The notes: generated from the sequence alone by a model not told the origin. Positions 1 to 8,996 are shown, numbered from the stretch's first letter. The stretch is 64,000 nt of DNA from Vibrio coralliilyticus (GCF_024449095.1 NZ_CP024627.1:3038001-3102000); one strand, 5' to 3'. A program made the numbers and translations.

Positions 1-98
1 GCAAACGAGGCACTGCCACCAAAGTTGCTAAACATTGGTTCAACTACATCCACTTGTTCTGAGTAAATGTCGCATAAAGCCGATGTATTGTATTCCAT
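1..98 (-). CDS. rraA: Regulator of ribonuclease activity A, N-terminal part (cut by window edge)
   Basis: Only the first 32 codons are inside the window. The protein starts [12 protein letters not shown] and continues [13 protein letters not shown], which I recognise as the RraA N-terminus. RraA is a small cytoplasmic trimer that binds RNase E and RhlB and dampens RNA decay in the degradosome (known for the family). The ATG at 98 follows a GGAAGG-like ribosome site on the minus strand. It lies 76 bp downstream of menA in the same direction, the order also found in enterics, so menA-rraA is probably one transcript. The rest of the gene lies left of the window, so integrity cannot be judged. 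Confidence 0.85.
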   Translation of the reverse strand, partial: MEYNTSALCDIYSEQVDVVEPMFSNFGGSASF

Positions 99-174
99 CG
101 TGTTCCTTCCCATACGGTTCGTCATCTCCATCGAGTATATAGACACATTAAGTCATTGCAATGACAAGGCTCAA

Positions 175-1092
175 TTAACTGACCAGAGTTTGAGCTATAA
201 CCACACCCGCAAACAATAAGTTAGTCACCAGAGAGCATTTCACAACCACTGGCATCATAGGGGCTATCTGAGCAGGCTTCTTCGCTTGCCATACCGCTCG
301 GCCATGTTTGTAAATCACCAGTACACTCAATAAAAAGGGCAAACTCAACCAGACAGGTACAGGCTGAACGATAAGGTAACCAATAAATGCAACCAGAGCA
401 CCAACCAACAACGCGCTGTGATAATGCTTAGCATTTTTCTGACCGAGACGAACCGCGACTGTACGCTTACCGCACTCTTGGTCATTTTCTATGTCTCGCA
501 TGTTGTTGATGTTCAAAACGGCAACAGCAAGTAAACCACAGCCGACTGCTGGTAAGATTAACAAAGGCGCGACAATTCCAGTGTGAAGGAAGAAAGTCCC
601 TGCCACACCGAGCAGACCAAAGAAAATAAATACCGATACATCACCAAGTCCTACATAGCCGTAAGGTTTATTCCCCACCGTGTACGCGATAGCAGCAACA
701 ATTGCCAGCACACCTAAGCCAATAAAAGCCAGAATACTCTGTAAACTATCGAGCGCATAAAAGACCAGAGACAGTCCAGCCACCATGGTTAGGACGATAT
801 TAATCACAATAGCGTGCTTCATATCCGTCTGTGTCACTGCCCCCGACTGAATAGCGCGCATTGGCCCAAGTCGATTGTCGTTGTCGGTGCCTTTAACGGC
901 ATCACCATAGTCATTGGCTAAATTGGACAAGATTTGCAATAACGTTGCTGTCACAAACGCCAACACAGTAATCATTAAAGAAAACTGATGGGTGGAATAC
1001 GCGAGAACACTACCTGTTAAAATGGACACCAGAGCCAATGGCAGCGTTTTAGGGCGAGCGGCATCTAGCCAAATACGTAAAGACTGTTTCAT
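175..1092 (-). CDS. menA: 1,4-dihydroxy-2-naphthoate polyprenyltransferase
   Basis: MenA attaches the polyprenyl chain to 1,4-dihydroxy-2-naphthoate in the inner membrane, the step before methylation to menaquinone. The protein (305 residues from the chosen start) is a UbiA-superfamily membrane enzyme with about eight or nine hydrophobic helices. It has the prenyl-diphosphate Asp motif in NDYGDAVKGTDND and a later polar loop NNMRDIENDQECGKRT. I start at the ATG at 1092 (MKQSLRIWLDAARPKTLP), where family homology begins; an in-frame upstream ATG at 1119 would add nine residues. It is followed on the same strand by rraA. Confidence 0.93.
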   Translation of the reverse strand: MKQSLRIWLDAARPKTLPLALVSILTGSVLAYSTHQFSLMITVLAFVTATLLQILSNLANDYGDAVKGTDNDNRLGPMRAIQSGAVTQTDMKHAIVINIVLTMVAGLSLVFYALDSLQSILAFIGLGVLAIVAAIAYTVGNKPYGYVGLGDVSVFIFFGLLGVAGTFFLHTGIVAPLLILPAVGCGLLAVAVLNINNMRDIENDQECGKRTVAVRLGQKNAKHYHSALLVGALVAFIGYLIVQPVPVWLSLPFLLSVLVIYKHGRAVWQAKKPAQIAPMMPVVVKCSLVTNLLFAGVVIAQTLVS

Positions 1093-1155
1093 GCTTACCA
1101 GTTTAGTCCCTGTGTACATGGCAGGAATTGTGGCACATCAAAGTTAGCTCAGAAA

Positions 1156-1187
1156 CAAAAAAGGCCACCGAAGTGACCTTTTTCAAA
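1156..1187 (-). terminator. Rho-independent terminator of efp
   Basis: A hairpin (GGTCAC / GTGGCC arms read on the minus strand, loop TTCG) is followed by a run of T, about 20 bp after the efp stop codon. Confidence 0.75.
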
Positions 1188-1205
1188 TTATTCAGTAAAC
1201 CAAAC

Positions 1206-1772
1206 TTACTTCACTCGACCAACGTACTCACCAGTACGCGTATCTACCTTGATCACTTCACCGATAGCGATGAACAATGGAACACGAACCACAGCACCTG
1301 TTGTCAGTGTTGCTGGCTTACCGCCAGTTCCTTGAGTATCACCTTTCAGGCCAGGATCGGTTTCTGTCACTTCTAACTCAACGAAGTTTGGTGGCGTCAC
1401 TACGATTGGGTTACCATTCCATAGTGTCAGCATACAAGTATCGTTTTCAACCAACCATTTCGCATTTTCACCCACCGCTTTCGTGTCAGCAGCGATTTGT
1501 TCGAATGTTTCATTGTTCATGAAGTGGTAGAATTCACCGTCGTTGTACAGGTAGTCAAGATCGATATCCATTACGTCTGCCACTTCAACTGTGTCGCCAG
1601 ACTTAAATGTCTTCTCTAAAACTTTACCTGAAAGCAGTTTACGGATTTTAACACGGTTGAATGCCTGACCTTTGCCTGGTTTTACATACTCGTTTTCGAG
1701 AATGACACAAGGCTCATTATCAAGCATAATTTTAAGACCGCCTTTGAATTCATTCGTGCTAACAGTAGCCAT
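1206..1772 (-). CDS. efp: Elongation factor P
   Basis: EF-P enters the ribosomal E site and rescues ribosomes stalled on polyproline. The 188-residue length is exactly typical. The modification loop reads KPGKG with Lys34 at the expected place; family knowledge says this lysine is beta-lysylated by EpmA after EpmB makes (R)-beta-lysine, and epmB is the divergent neighbour. The three-domain architecture ends in the conserved [10 protein letters not shown]. The ribosome site AAGAGG lies directly upstream of the ATG at 1772. Only 33 bp separate this start codon from the epmB start codon. Confidence 0.98.
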   Translation of the reverse strand: MATVSTNEFKGGLKIMLDNEPCVILENEYVKPGKGQAFNRVKIRKLLSGKVLEKTFKSGDTVEVADVMDIDLDYLYNDGEFYHFMNNETFEQIAADTKAVGENAKWLVENDTCMLTLWNGNPIVVTPPNFVELEVTETDPGLKGDTQGTGGKPATLTTGAVVRVPLFIAIGEVIKVDTRTGEYVGRVK

Positions 1773-1805
1773 TTTTTCCTCTTACCATTCTTCGAGTTAA
1801 ATTTA

Positions 1806-2828
1806 ATGCCGCACATCATAACCCGAAAAGTCGATTCTGTTGAGCAAAACTGGCTCAAACAGCTGTCGAATGGGATCTCTGATCCTGAAAAACTGCTTGA
1901 GCAGTTGGAAATCGATCCCTCTCCATGGCGAAGTGGTTTCGACGCTCGCAAGTTGTTCGCCCAGCGTGTACCGCAAAGTTTTATTGACCGAATGGAAAAA
2001 GGCAATCCGTGGGATCCTTTATTGCGTCAGGTTTTGCCTCTCTCAGAAGAGTTTGAGGTACACCCCGGCTACTCAACCGATCCCTTGGAAGAGCAAGATA
2101 ACCAAGTTCCCGGATTACTGCATAAATACCGCAATCGCGCTTTGATGATCGTTAAAGGAGGCTGCGCAATCAACTGTCGATACTGCTTCCGTCGCCACTT
2201 TCCATATAACGAGAATAAAGGCAGTAAATCCGTCTGGTTGCAGAGCCTAGATTATGTACGCCAGCACCCTGAACTGAATGAAATCATTCTTTCAGGTGGG
2301 GATCCTCTGATGGCAAAGGATGAAGAGCTGCAATGGTTGGTTGATCAGATCGCGGATATTCCACACATTAAACGGTTGAGAATTCACTCTCGTCTGCCCG
2401 TTGTGATTCCAGATCGAATCACGCCTACGTTGATCGAGCTGTTAGCAGCAACCCGTTTGCAAGTGATTATGGTTACTCACATCAATCACGCCAATGAAAT
2501 CAATCAGCAACTAAGAGATGCCTTAAGTACACTACGATGTTCAGGTGTTACCCTACTTAATCAAGGAGTGATGCTCAAAGGCGTCAATGACAGCGTTGAT
2601 GTACAAGTGGAGCTCAGCGAAGCATTATTTGATGCAGGTGTACTGCCCTACTACATTCATGTATTAGATAAAGTACAAGGCGCAGCCCACTTTTTCATTT
2701 CAGATCAGCAAGCGAAGCAAATTATGGCGGGTGTGATTGAGCGAGTGTCTGGCTATCTGGTTCCTAAGTTAACGCGCGAAATCGGTGGCCGAGCCAGCAA
2801 AACCCCTCTGGATCTCCATTTAGAATAA
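1806..2828 (+). CDS. epmB: EF-P (R)-beta-lysine synthase, lysine 2,3-aminomutase family
   Basis: A radical-SAM, PLP-dependent enzyme that isomerises L-lysine to (R)-beta-lysine for EF-P modification. The 340-residue protein carries the radical-SAM cluster CxxxCxxC as C120, C124 and C127 (GGCAINCRYCFRR), followed by the family motif ILSGGDPLM. It is much shorter than the clostridial metabolic aminomutases, which fits EpmB. It is divergent from its substrate gene efp, and the two start codons are 33 bp apart, so at least one promoter must lie inside the opposite coding region. The start codon has only a weak GAG ribosome site. A prepilin-like gene follows after 8 bp. Confidence 0.95.
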   Translation: MPHIITRKVDSVEQNWLKQLSNGISDPEKLLEQLEIDPSPWRSGFDARKLFAQRVPQSFIDRMEKGNPWDPLLRQVLPLSEEFEVHPGYSTDPLEEQDNQVPGLLHKYRNRALMIVKGGCAINCRYCFRRHFPYNENKGSKSVWLQSLDYVRQHPELNEIILSGGDPLMAKDEELQWLVDQIADIPHIKRLRIHSRLPVVIPDRITPTLIELLAATRLQVIMVTHINHANEINQQLRDALSTLRCSGVTLLNQGVMLKGVNDSVDVQVELSEALFDAGVLPYYIHVLDKVQGAAHFFISDQQAKQIMAGVIERVSGYLVPKLTREIGGRASKTPLDLHLE

Positions 2829-2836
2829 AAATAGTC

Positions 2837-3328
2837 ATGAAAAGCAAACAAGGTTTCACTCTAATCGAACTGGTTATCGTCATTGTGGTATTGGGTATTC
2901 TGGCCATCACGGCCCTGCCTCGCCTACTTAATTTGCAATCCAATGCACGCATATCCGCTTTACAAGGGCTAAAAGGAGCCATGCAAGGGGCGAATGAACA
3001 AGTTATTGGAATTGCCTCGGCGCAGAACCTGAACGCGCTCTCCAACGCAACCTTGACTCTAGAGGGTGACAGCGTCGATATAGGTTATGGCTATCCAAAA
3101 GCCGATAATGCTAATGCTTGGTCTCAGCTTTTGGACACAACGACTGAAGATGCCACCTTCGGCGCGGATGGTGCTGATTGGTACTTCAGCAATACCGATC
3201 CCAATGATGGTATCATTCTCTACATGCCCGCAGACCGACGCCAAAGCACGCAAAATTGCTACCTGCAATACCGTGAAGCCACTTCAGCTGCGGAGCCTAA
3301 CTTTGTTTTGACCACGACGGGTTGTTAA
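2837..3328 (+). CDS. Type IV prepilin-like protein
   Basis: A 163-residue secreted pilin-like protein. The N-terminus MKSKQG/FTLIEL is a textbook prepilin peptidase site (cleavage after Gly6, then methylated Phe, Glu at +5), followed by the hydrophobic helix VIVIVVLGILAITALPRLL. The C-terminal part holds two cysteines (QNC and TTTGC) about 25 residues apart, like the disulfide D-region of major and minor pilins. I cannot tell whether it is a type IVa pilin, an MSHA-like pilin or a type II pseudopilin. It begins 8 bp after epmB, so it is probably co-transcribed with it, an odd partner. The pil assembly genes lie 14 kb away in the same window. Confidence 0.8.
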   Translation: MKSKQGFTLIELVIVIVVLGILAITALPRLLNLQSNARISALQGLKGAMQGANEQVIGIASAQNLNALSNATLTLEGDSVDIGYGYPKADNANAWSQLLDTTTEDATFGADGADWYFSNTDPNDGIILYMPADRRQSTQNCYLQYREATSAAEPNFVLTTTGC

Positions 3329-3364
3329 ATTCGCTTTACCCTCAAGATAAATATCTTTTGTTCG

Positions 3365-3402
3365 CCTAAACCAAGTATGCTCGGCATACTCCGCAGTTTA
3401 GG
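3365..3402 (+). promoter_or_regulatory. Two-tier hairpin touching the Shine-Dalgarno site of the mgtC-like gene
   Basis: The outer arms CCTAAAC (3365-3371) and GTTTAGG (3396-3402) pair perfectly over 7 bp. The inner arms AGTATGC (3374-3380) and GCATACT (3384-3390) also pair perfectly over 7 bp, with loop TCG. The last two G of the outer arm are the first bases of the ribosome site GGAG, and the ATG is at 3411. This looks like a leader that could gate translation. Function is inferred. Confidence 0.55.
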
Positions 3403-3410
3403 AGAGCACT

Positions 3411-3926
3411 ATGAATATAACACCCGATCCTTTACTGCATCTTGGCCCATTTAGCTGGGCTGCACTGCTATGCTGCGCGATCAACGGTATTTTGATTGGC
3501 GTTGAACGTCAAACGCGTGGCAAGCCTGTTGGTATCCGAACATCCATCTTAATCATCGCTGGAACTTACTTATTTATGTCTATGGCGGTTTCTCTTTCCC
3601 CCAACACTTTAGATCAAGCTAGGGTGCTAGGGCAGATCATTACTGGAGTCGGCTTTCTCGGTGCAGGGGTGATGATGACACAAGATGGCAAAATACATGG
3701 TGTCACTTCAGCTGCGGTGATATGGGTACTCGCAGCATTAGGGATGATGATTGGTCTGGGTTACTGGCACCAATCGGTCATCATTACTTTGCTCACACTG
3801 ATGGTTCTTTTGGGTGTCGATAAGGCGGAAAATCGTATTCAAGCTTTGAGGCGTGGTGTCCACCAAAAGAGACAACAGCGTAAAGCCTCTGCCATGGATA
3901 ACCAACTGCACTCAAACGAGATATAA
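3411..3926 (+). CDS. MgtC/SapB family membrane protein
   Basis: A 171-residue inner-membrane protein with about four hydrophobic helices and the MgtC/SapB hallmarks: LIGVERQTRGKPVGIRTSILI in the first cytoplasmic turn and GVGFLGAGVMM followed by GVTSAAVIWVLAALG. Members are linked to magnesium limitation, acid pH and virulence in other bacteria, but biochemical activity is unsettled. It lacks the C-terminal ACT-like domain of full-length MgtC, so it is the short type. The tail after the last helix is very basic (RRGVHQKRQQRK). A structured leader precedes it, and it converges on pfkA. Confidence 0.85.
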   Translation: MNITPDPLLHLGPFSWAALLCCAINGILIGVERQTRGKPVGIRTSILIIAGTYLFMSMAVSLSPNTLDQARVLGQIITGVGFLGAGVMMTQDGKIHGVTSAAVIWVLAALGMMIGLGYWHQSVIITLLTLMVLLGVDKAENRIQALRRGVHQKRQQRKASAMDNQLHSNEI

Positions 3927-3956
3927 AAAAGCCACCCATCGATTGGGTGGCTGGTT
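3926..3956 (-). terminator. Terminator of pfkA (possibly shared with the mgtC-like gene)
   Basis: Perfect 9-bp stem AGCCACCCA / TGGGTGGCT (3930-3952) with a 5-nt loop, followed by TTTTTT on the minus strand. On the plus strand the U-run is weak. Confidence 0.85.
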
Positions 3957-3970
3957 TGATTCATCGCGGC

Positions 3971-4933
3971 TTAGAATAACTCTTCAGCCACTTTGTATAG
4001 GTCTTCACGAACAGGGCGTTTCATATTCTCAATCGCGTCGATGATGTCGTGATGAACCAGTTGCTCTTTCTGGATACCGACACAACGACCACCATGGCCA
4101 TCCATAAGAAGGTGAACCGCGTAGTTACCCATGCGAGAAGCGAGAACGCGGTCAAATGCCGTTGGTCGACCACCGCGTTGAATGTGGCCAAGAACAGTAG
4201 CACGAGTTTCACGACCAGTGGCCGTTTCAATCTCTTTCGCCAGCTCGTTAGCGTCCATCATTAGCTCAGTAAGGGCAATAATCGCATGCTTCTTACCTTT
4301 CTTGATGCCATCCTGAATGTTGTTAATCAGTTTCTCTTTATCCAAGCCTGTTTCAGGAGTGATGATGTACTCACAGCCACCTGCAATCGCCGACATCAGA
4401 GTTAAGTCACCACAGTGGCGTCCCATGATTTCAACAATTGAAATGCGCTGGTGGGAAGAAGAAGTATCACGCAAACGGTCAATAGCATCGATTACTGTGT
4501 TCAAAGCCGTCAAATAGCCGATCGTGTAATCAGTACCTGCAATGTCGTTATCGATAGTCCCTGGCAGACCAACACATGGGTAACCCATTTCGGTTAACTT
4601 CTTTGCGCCCATGTAAGAACCGTCACCACCGACCACAACCAGTGCTTCGATGCCGTGCTTCTTAAGGTTCTCAATCGCCTTCTCACGAACAGCCACTTCT
4701 TTGAATTCAGGAAAACGTGCTGAACCTAAGAAAGTACCACCTTTGTTGATCACATCAGATACGCTTGAACGATCAAGCTTCTCGATACGGTCTTCATAAA
4801 GGCCTAAGTATCCGTCGTAAACGCCGTACACTTCTAAACCTTCCGATAGCGCTGTACGTACCACACCGCGAACGGCTGCGTTCATACCTGGTGCGTCACC
4901 GCCACTTGTCAAAACACCGATCTTCTTAATCAT
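3971..4933 (-). CDS. pfkA: ATP-dependent 6-phosphofructokinase
   Basis: Cytoplasmic glycolytic enzyme making fructose 1,6-bisphosphate from fructose 6-phosphate. The 320-residue protein has the ATP-binding [15 protein letters not shown], the catalytic [10 protein letters not shown] (the Asp base in NDIxGTD), and the substrate loop EIMGRHCG. I start at the ATG at 4933, which has GAGGGTGAG just upstream; a GTG two codons earlier overlaps that ribosome site and is less likely. It is a single-gene unit with its own terminator. The 288 bp upstream, to the fieF stop codon, shows no gene and no operator I can name. Confidence 0.98.
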   Translation of the reverse strand: MIKKIGVLTSGGDAPGMNAAVRGVVRTALSEGLEVYGVYDGYLGLYEDRIEKLDRSSVSDVINKGGTFLGSARFPEFKEVAVREKAIENLKKHGIEALVVVGGDGSYMGAKKLTEMGYPCVGLPGTIDNDIAGTDYTIGYLTALNTVIDAIDRLRDTSSSHQRISIVEIMGRHCGDLTLMSAIAGGCEYIITPETGLDKEKLINNIQDGIKKGKKHAIIALTELMMDANELAKEIETATGRETRATVLGHIQRGGRPTAFDRVLASRMGNYAVHLLMDGHGGRCVGIQKEQLVHHDIIDAIENMKRPVREDLYKVAEELF

Positions 4934-5221
4934 GCTCACCCTCGATTTTTTGGGAATCTTATTTCAATTTTTACGTCAGCAATTTACAACCGAATTACTG
5001 ACAAGATTCTTATAGCTGTGCAGTATGTTACCTTGACGCACAAGGAATACTACTGTTATTTAAACTAAATTATGTAACTTTTCTACTTATGTAAGAGTAT
5101 TACAGTTTTACTCTTTTTCTGATTTGATACACATCAGAATACCAACGGATTGTGCCCTCGATGAAAAGATAGTCAATAAGGCACATTTTGTCGCTTCAGA
5201 CCTGTGGCTTACCATCCGCCG

Positions 5222-6130
5222 CTACCAATCTTGGGCTTTTTGCTCTTTCTCCGGCCCAAAAACAACCGAATACGGGTCTTGGTGGATCAATACATCGGCA
5301 TGCGGGAAGCGTTCCAATAACCGATTTTCTACTGAGTCAGAAATGCGATGCGCTTCAAGCAGCGGGATCTGATCTTCAAGCTCAAGGTGTAACTGAATAA
5401 AACGCGTTGGGCCCGACATACGTGTTCGTAATTGGTGCACCCCTAAAACTCCATCGACTGATAAGCAGCACGCCTTGATTTCTTCCAACTCTTCATCCGG
5501 CAACTTACGATCCAGCAGAGTCTGAATCGCTTCTCGTACCATCTGCACAGCACTATATAAAATGTATAAACCAATCCCGACGGCAAACACCGCATCCGCT
5601 TGAGTAATGCCAAACCAACTTAAGCCCAGCGCTAACATAATTGCAGCATTCATGTATAAATCAGATTGATAGTGCAAAGAGTCCGCAGCAATGGCCTGAC
5701 TGCCCGTTTGTTTAACCACGTATTTTTGGAACTGAACAAGAGCAAAGGTAATCACAATGGCAAATAAACTCACGTATACCCCATATTCGGGAGATTGCAG
5801 TTCATGAGGGCGGAAAAAGCGCTCTACACCATTGAGGATCAAGAAGACCGCAGAGCCAGAAATAAACATCGCCTGAGCCAACGCCGCCAAGGACTCAGCT
5901 TTACCATGACCAAAGGTATGCTCTCTGTCAGCGGGTTGCAGTGAATATCTGACGACAAAAAGGTTGACCAGAGATGCGGCAATATCGAGCATAGAGTCAA
6001 TCAATGAGGCGAGTAAACTGACTGAGCCCGTCACCCACCATGCTGCCAACTTAACCATCAGCAGTAACGTTGCAACAATCGTCGCTGTCCAAGCAGCCAG
6101 TGTTACTAAACGTGCATATTCGTGTTTCAT
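5222..6130 (-). CDS. fieF: Cation-efflux pump FieF (Zn/Fe/Cd:H+ antiporter)
   Basis: Inner-membrane cation diffusion facilitator exporting Zn(II), Fe(II) and Cd(II). The 302 residues show six membrane helices. The transport-site residues match E. coli FieF/YiiP numbering: D45 and D49 in SLIDSMLD, H153 and D157 in DSLHYQSD. The HxxxH-containing loop [12 protein letters not shown] and the cytoplasmic metal-binding C-terminal domain ([17 protein letters not shown]) are present. It lies about 110 bp downstream of cpxP, with a terminator hairpin between them, so it probably has its own promoter. The Cpx and fieF neighbourhood is conserved in gammaproteobacteria. Confidence 0.96.
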   Translation of the reverse strand: MKHEYARLVTLAAWTATIVATLLLMVKLAAWWVTGSVSLLASLIDSMLDIAASLVNLFVVRYSLQPADREHTFGHGKAESLAALAQAMFISGSAVFLILNGVERFFRPHELQSPEYGVYVSLFAIVITFALVQFQKYVVKQTGSQAIAADSLHYQSDLYMNAAIMLALGLSWFGITQADAVFAVGIGLYILYSAVQMVREAIQTLLDRKLPDEELEEIKACCLSVDGVLGVHQLRTRMSGPTRFIQLHLELEDQIPLLEAHRISDSVENRLLERFPHADVLIHQDPYSVVFGPEKEQKAQDW

Positions 6131-6196
6131 AGAGTAAAGCGTTTGAAAAACATTACCTTAAGTATAACTCGCAAATTATTGAATAAAAATGATACA

Positions 6197-6222
6197 CAAA
6201 AGGCGGCCAATCGGCCGCCTTA
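6197..6222 (-). terminator. Terminator of cpxP
   Basis: Perfect 8-bp stem AGGCGGCC / GGCCGCCT (6201-6208, 6213-6220) with a 4-nt loop and TTTTG after it on the minus strand, just past the cpxP stop. Confidence 0.85.
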
Positions 6223-6237
6223 ATAAATCACATCGGT

Positions 6238-6735
6238 TTAACTATCGCTTAAGCGCTCTTGCATCTTATTGAAGCGCTTCTCAGCACGCTCTTTTTGCAG
6301 TTCAACATATTTGTTTTTCTGCTCTGGCGTCAGGATGCTCAACATCTGATGTTGTTTTTCCAACATTTTTACTTTACGTGCAGTCTGCTGCTCAACCATT
6401 TGTTTGGCTAACTCATTCGCAGCCGTTTTATCGAACGTATCCGCGAGTACCAAGGCTTGAAGTTTTTCTTTATTGGCTTGCATTTCAGCATGTCGAGTTT
6501 CAAAGTTTTGTTTAAACTCTGCTTTCATTTCGGTTTTAGACGTTTCACGCAGCACTTTCATCTGTTCTTTCTGCGCGTCCGTTAAATCAAGCTGACGCAT
6601 AATGCCACGATCAAAACCAAACTCACCGTGGTGGCCTTTTTTATGATCTTTGCCACCAAAAGCGAATGCACTTGCCGTGCCCAGAGTCAAAGGAAGAATC
6701 ACCGCCGCTAATATCAATTTCTTTGCCGTTTTCAT
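6238..6735 (-). CDS. cpxP: Periplasmic Cpx adaptor CpxP (Spy/CpxP family)
   Basis: A 165-residue periplasmic protein that restrains the sensor kinase CpxA and helps DegP remove misfolded proteins (known for E. coli). A signal peptide (KKLILAAVILPLTLGTASAFA) is followed by a His-rich stretch GGKDHKKGHHGEFG. The two family LTxxQ motifs are present: LTDAQ near the start of the mature region and LTPEQ near the C-terminus. It is divergent from cpxRA across a CpxR box, which implies Cpx-dependent expression. The His-rich segment might bind metal, as in Spy-like relatives; that is inference. Confidence 0.92.
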   Translation of the reverse strand: MKTAKKLILAAVILPLTLGTASAFAFGGKDHKKGHHGEFGFDRGIMRQLDLTDAQKEQMKVLRETSKTEMKAEFKQNFETRHAEMQANKEKLQALVLADTFDKTAANELAKQMVEQQTARKVKMLEKQHQMLSILTPEQKNKYVELQKERAEKRFNKMQERLSDS

Positions 6736-6810
6736 AATCGTACCTTTCGTATCCAGAGTGAGGAATCAAGCTGCCTTGACAGCGCTTGAGTGTAGAATAC
6801 GAACTGCAAC

Positions 6811-6846
6811 GTAAAGTGGTGTCTAGAGAGCGTAAAGAATCGTAAA
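6811..6846. promoter_or_regulatory. CpxR box between cpxP and cpxR
   Basis: GTAAA (6832-6836), five bases, then GTAAA (6842-6846) is an exact match to the CpxR consensus GTAAA-N5-GTAAA. A third GTAAA sits at 6811-6815. Its position in the divergent promoter region supports autoregulation of cpxRA and control of cpxP. Confidence 0.85.
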
Positions 6847-6924
6847 GAGCAAATTTTTGGCTAAAGCTCTTGACGAATAATCAGTAGTATTAGTGTAACG
6901 GGTAATATTGAAGAGATGCATTCC

Positions 6925-7611
6925 ATGGCAAATATCCTATTAATTGATGATGACACCGAGCTAACCAGCTTACTCAAAGAGGTGCTGACGTTCGAAGGTT
7001 ATAGTGTATCTGAGGCTAACGACGGAGAAGCTGGACTTGAGGCGGTTAATGACAGCATCGATTTAATACTGCTCGATGTCATGATGCCCAAACTCAACGG
7101 TATGGAAACCCTTAAACGCCTACGTGAACACTGGGAAACCCCTGTATTAATGCTGACCGCTAAAGGGGAGGAAATAGATAGGGTTATTGGATTAGAGTTA
7201 GGGGCCGACGATTACCTACCTAAACCCTTCAGTGATCGCGAACTGCTAGCGCGTATTCGTGCTATTTTGCGCCGCACACAGGCCAAAATCGGCACGAAAA
7301 ACAGCGACTGTATCCACTATCAAGACATCAAAATTTATCCGGGTAAACAGGAAGCGTATTGCCAGGAGCAGTATCTTGAACTCACCACAACAGAGTTTGC
7401 CCTATTGAGCCACTTCGTTCAGCATCCTGGAGAAACCTTAACCAAAGAGACTCTCAGTTTGGATGTTCTGGGGAAACGACTCGCTGCTTTTGATCGTGCG
7501 ATTGATATGCATGTCTCTAACCTCAGGAAAAAGCTGCCAGAGCGTGAAGATGGTAAGTCACGTATCAAAACTTTGCGCGGGCGCGGCTATTTGTTGGTAG
7601 AGGAAGATTAA
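6925..7611 (+). CDS. cpxR: Envelope stress response regulator CpxR
   Basis: OmpR-family response regulator of the Cpx system. The receiver domain (residues 1-120) has the acidic pocket D8-D10, phospho-acceptor D51 (LILLDVMMP) and conserved Lys in the PKPFSDREL turn. A winged-helix DNA-binding domain (about 130-228) ends in RIKTLRGRGYLLV. I start at ATG 6925 (MANILLIDDD) because AAGAG then has proper spacing; the upstream ATG at 6916 would abut that site. The stop overlaps the cpxA start by 1 base (TAATG), so the pair is translationally coupled. Confidence 0.97.
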   Translation: MANILLIDDDTELTSLLKEVLTFEGYSVSEANDGEAGLEAVNDSIDLILLDVMMPKLNGMETLKRLREHWETPVLMLTAKGEEIDRVIGLELGADDYLPKPFSDRELLARIRAILRRTQAKIGTKNSDCIHYQDIKIYPGKQEAYCQEQYLELTTTEFALLSHFVQHPGETLTKETLSLDVLGKRLAAFDRAIDMHVSNLRKKLPEREDGKSRIKTLRGRGYLLVEED

Positions 7612-8996
7612 TGCGTCTGCCCAAAATCACCAGCCTCTACGGGCGCATCTTTGCTATCTTCTGGTTCACCATGTTTCTGGTGCTGATCGCTGTTTTGTCT
7701 CTACCTCATCTAGATCCACGTAAATCAAGAGATATCCCTGCTGATCATTACCAAAAACTGTTGGCCACTAAGCAGAAGATTGAACAAAGCTTTGCTGACG
7801 AAACGGATCTACGGCGTATTATTTTTCAGTTAGAAGGCCCCAAGCGATCACCACGAGATCCTCGTCCTCGCTTTGTCCTGACCGATCTTGAAGGCAATAT
7901 CCTCACGACCCGGGATCGCAAGGACTTCAAGCTCAAAGCGGTACAAAATTTTATTACCGGCATCGAAGATCCAGATAAGCCGAAACAAAGGCTCTATGGG
8001 CACTATATGGTGGCAGGACCATTGCCAATCACACTGGCGCAGAAGGATCTTCTGTTGTACATCGGCGTCAAATGGAATCAACCCTCTCCTTTCCTAATTC
8101 GACTGTTTGATAAACCCTTCCAATTGCTGTTTGCTGTAATGCTGGTGAGTACCCCTTTGCTCCTGTGGCTTGCCTGGGCGCTCAGTCAACCGGCCAGAAA
8201 ACTGGAGCGAGCCGCTAAGCGCGTAGCAAAAGGAGAGTTTTTTGTTGATCCACAATTAGAAAAAGGCACCTCAGAGTTTCGCCAAGCTGGCAAAAGTTTT
8301 AACCAGATGGTCGAAGCCGTAAATCAAATGATTTCAGGTCAACAGCGCTTGCTGTCTGATATCTCACATGAGCTTCGCTCACCCTTAACCCGCTTACGGA
8401 TGGCCACAGCCCTTGCCTCACGAAAACAGGGAGAAAGCCCAGAGCTCACTCGCATAGATACAGAAGCGCAACGGCTAGAGCAAATGATCGGTGAATTGCT
8501 GGAGCTATCCCGTATGCAAGTCGATAGTCACGTCGAGCGCGAACAACAACCCATTGTGAGTCTTTGGGAGGCGATTCTTTCCGATGCGCAATTTGAAGCG
8601 GAACAAATGGAAAAGTCACTGAGCTATAATGACATCCCTGATCGCATGATTTCGGGCAACCCGAAATTGCTGATGAGCGCTGTCGATAATATTGTTCGTA
8701 ACGCTATCTACTACGGTAAGGATATTATTCAAGTATCACTCGACGTTCATTCAGACCAGCTCACTATCTCTGTGGATGATAATGGGGAAGGTGTGCCGGA
8801 GCAAGAGCTTGAAGCCATCTTCCGTCCTTTCTACCGCGTCTCTACAGCACGTGATCGTCACAGCGGTGGCACTGGATTAGGGTTAGCCATTACCGAAAAT
8901 GCCATCCGCCAGCATAGTGGTACCATTCGCGCTTTACGTAGCGAGCTTGGTGGCCTGAAAGTAGAAATTCTCCTACCGCTGATACCAAAGCAATAA
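7611..8996 (+). CDS. cpxA: Envelope stress sensor histidine kinase CpxA
   Basis: Inner-membrane sensor kinase that phosphorylates CpxR on envelope damage. The 461 residues hold TM1 (about 12-32), a periplasmic sensor domain (about 33-170), TM2 (about 172-192), a HAMP segment, the dimerisation/phosphoacceptor helix with H253 (DISHELRSPLTRLR) and a GHKL ATPase domain with the N box (NIVRNAIYYG), DDNGEGVP and GGTGLGLAI. It overlaps cpxR by one base. No terminator is obvious before sodA, which has its own Fur-box promoter region. Confidence 0.97.
   Translation: MRLPKITSLYGRIFAIFWFTMFLVLIAVLSLPHLDPRKSRDIPADHYQKLLATKQKIEQSFADETDLRRIIFQLEGPKRSPRDPRPRFVLTDLEGNILTTRDRKDFKLKAVQNFITGIEDPDKPKQRLYGHYMVAGPLPITLAQKDLLLYIGVKWNQPSPFLIRLFDKPFQLLFAVMLVSTPLLLWLAWALSQPARKLERAAKRVAKGEFFVDPQLEKGTSEFRQAGKSFNQMVEAVNQMISGQQRLLSDISHELRSPLTRLRMATALASRKQGESPELTRIDTEAQRLEQMIGELLELSRMQVDSHVEREQQPIVSLWEAILSDAQFEAEQMEKSLSYNDIPDRMISGNPKLLMSAVDNIVRNAIYYGKDIIQVSLDVHSDQLTISVDDNGEGVPEQELEAIFRPFYRVSTARDRHSGGTGLGLAITENAIRQHSGTIRALRSELGGLKVEILLPLIPKQ

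Noticed and set aside
4940..5221. A possible small RNA or Cra site upstream of pfkA
   Set aside because: I could not find a convincing promoter-terminator pair or a clear operator in this stretch.
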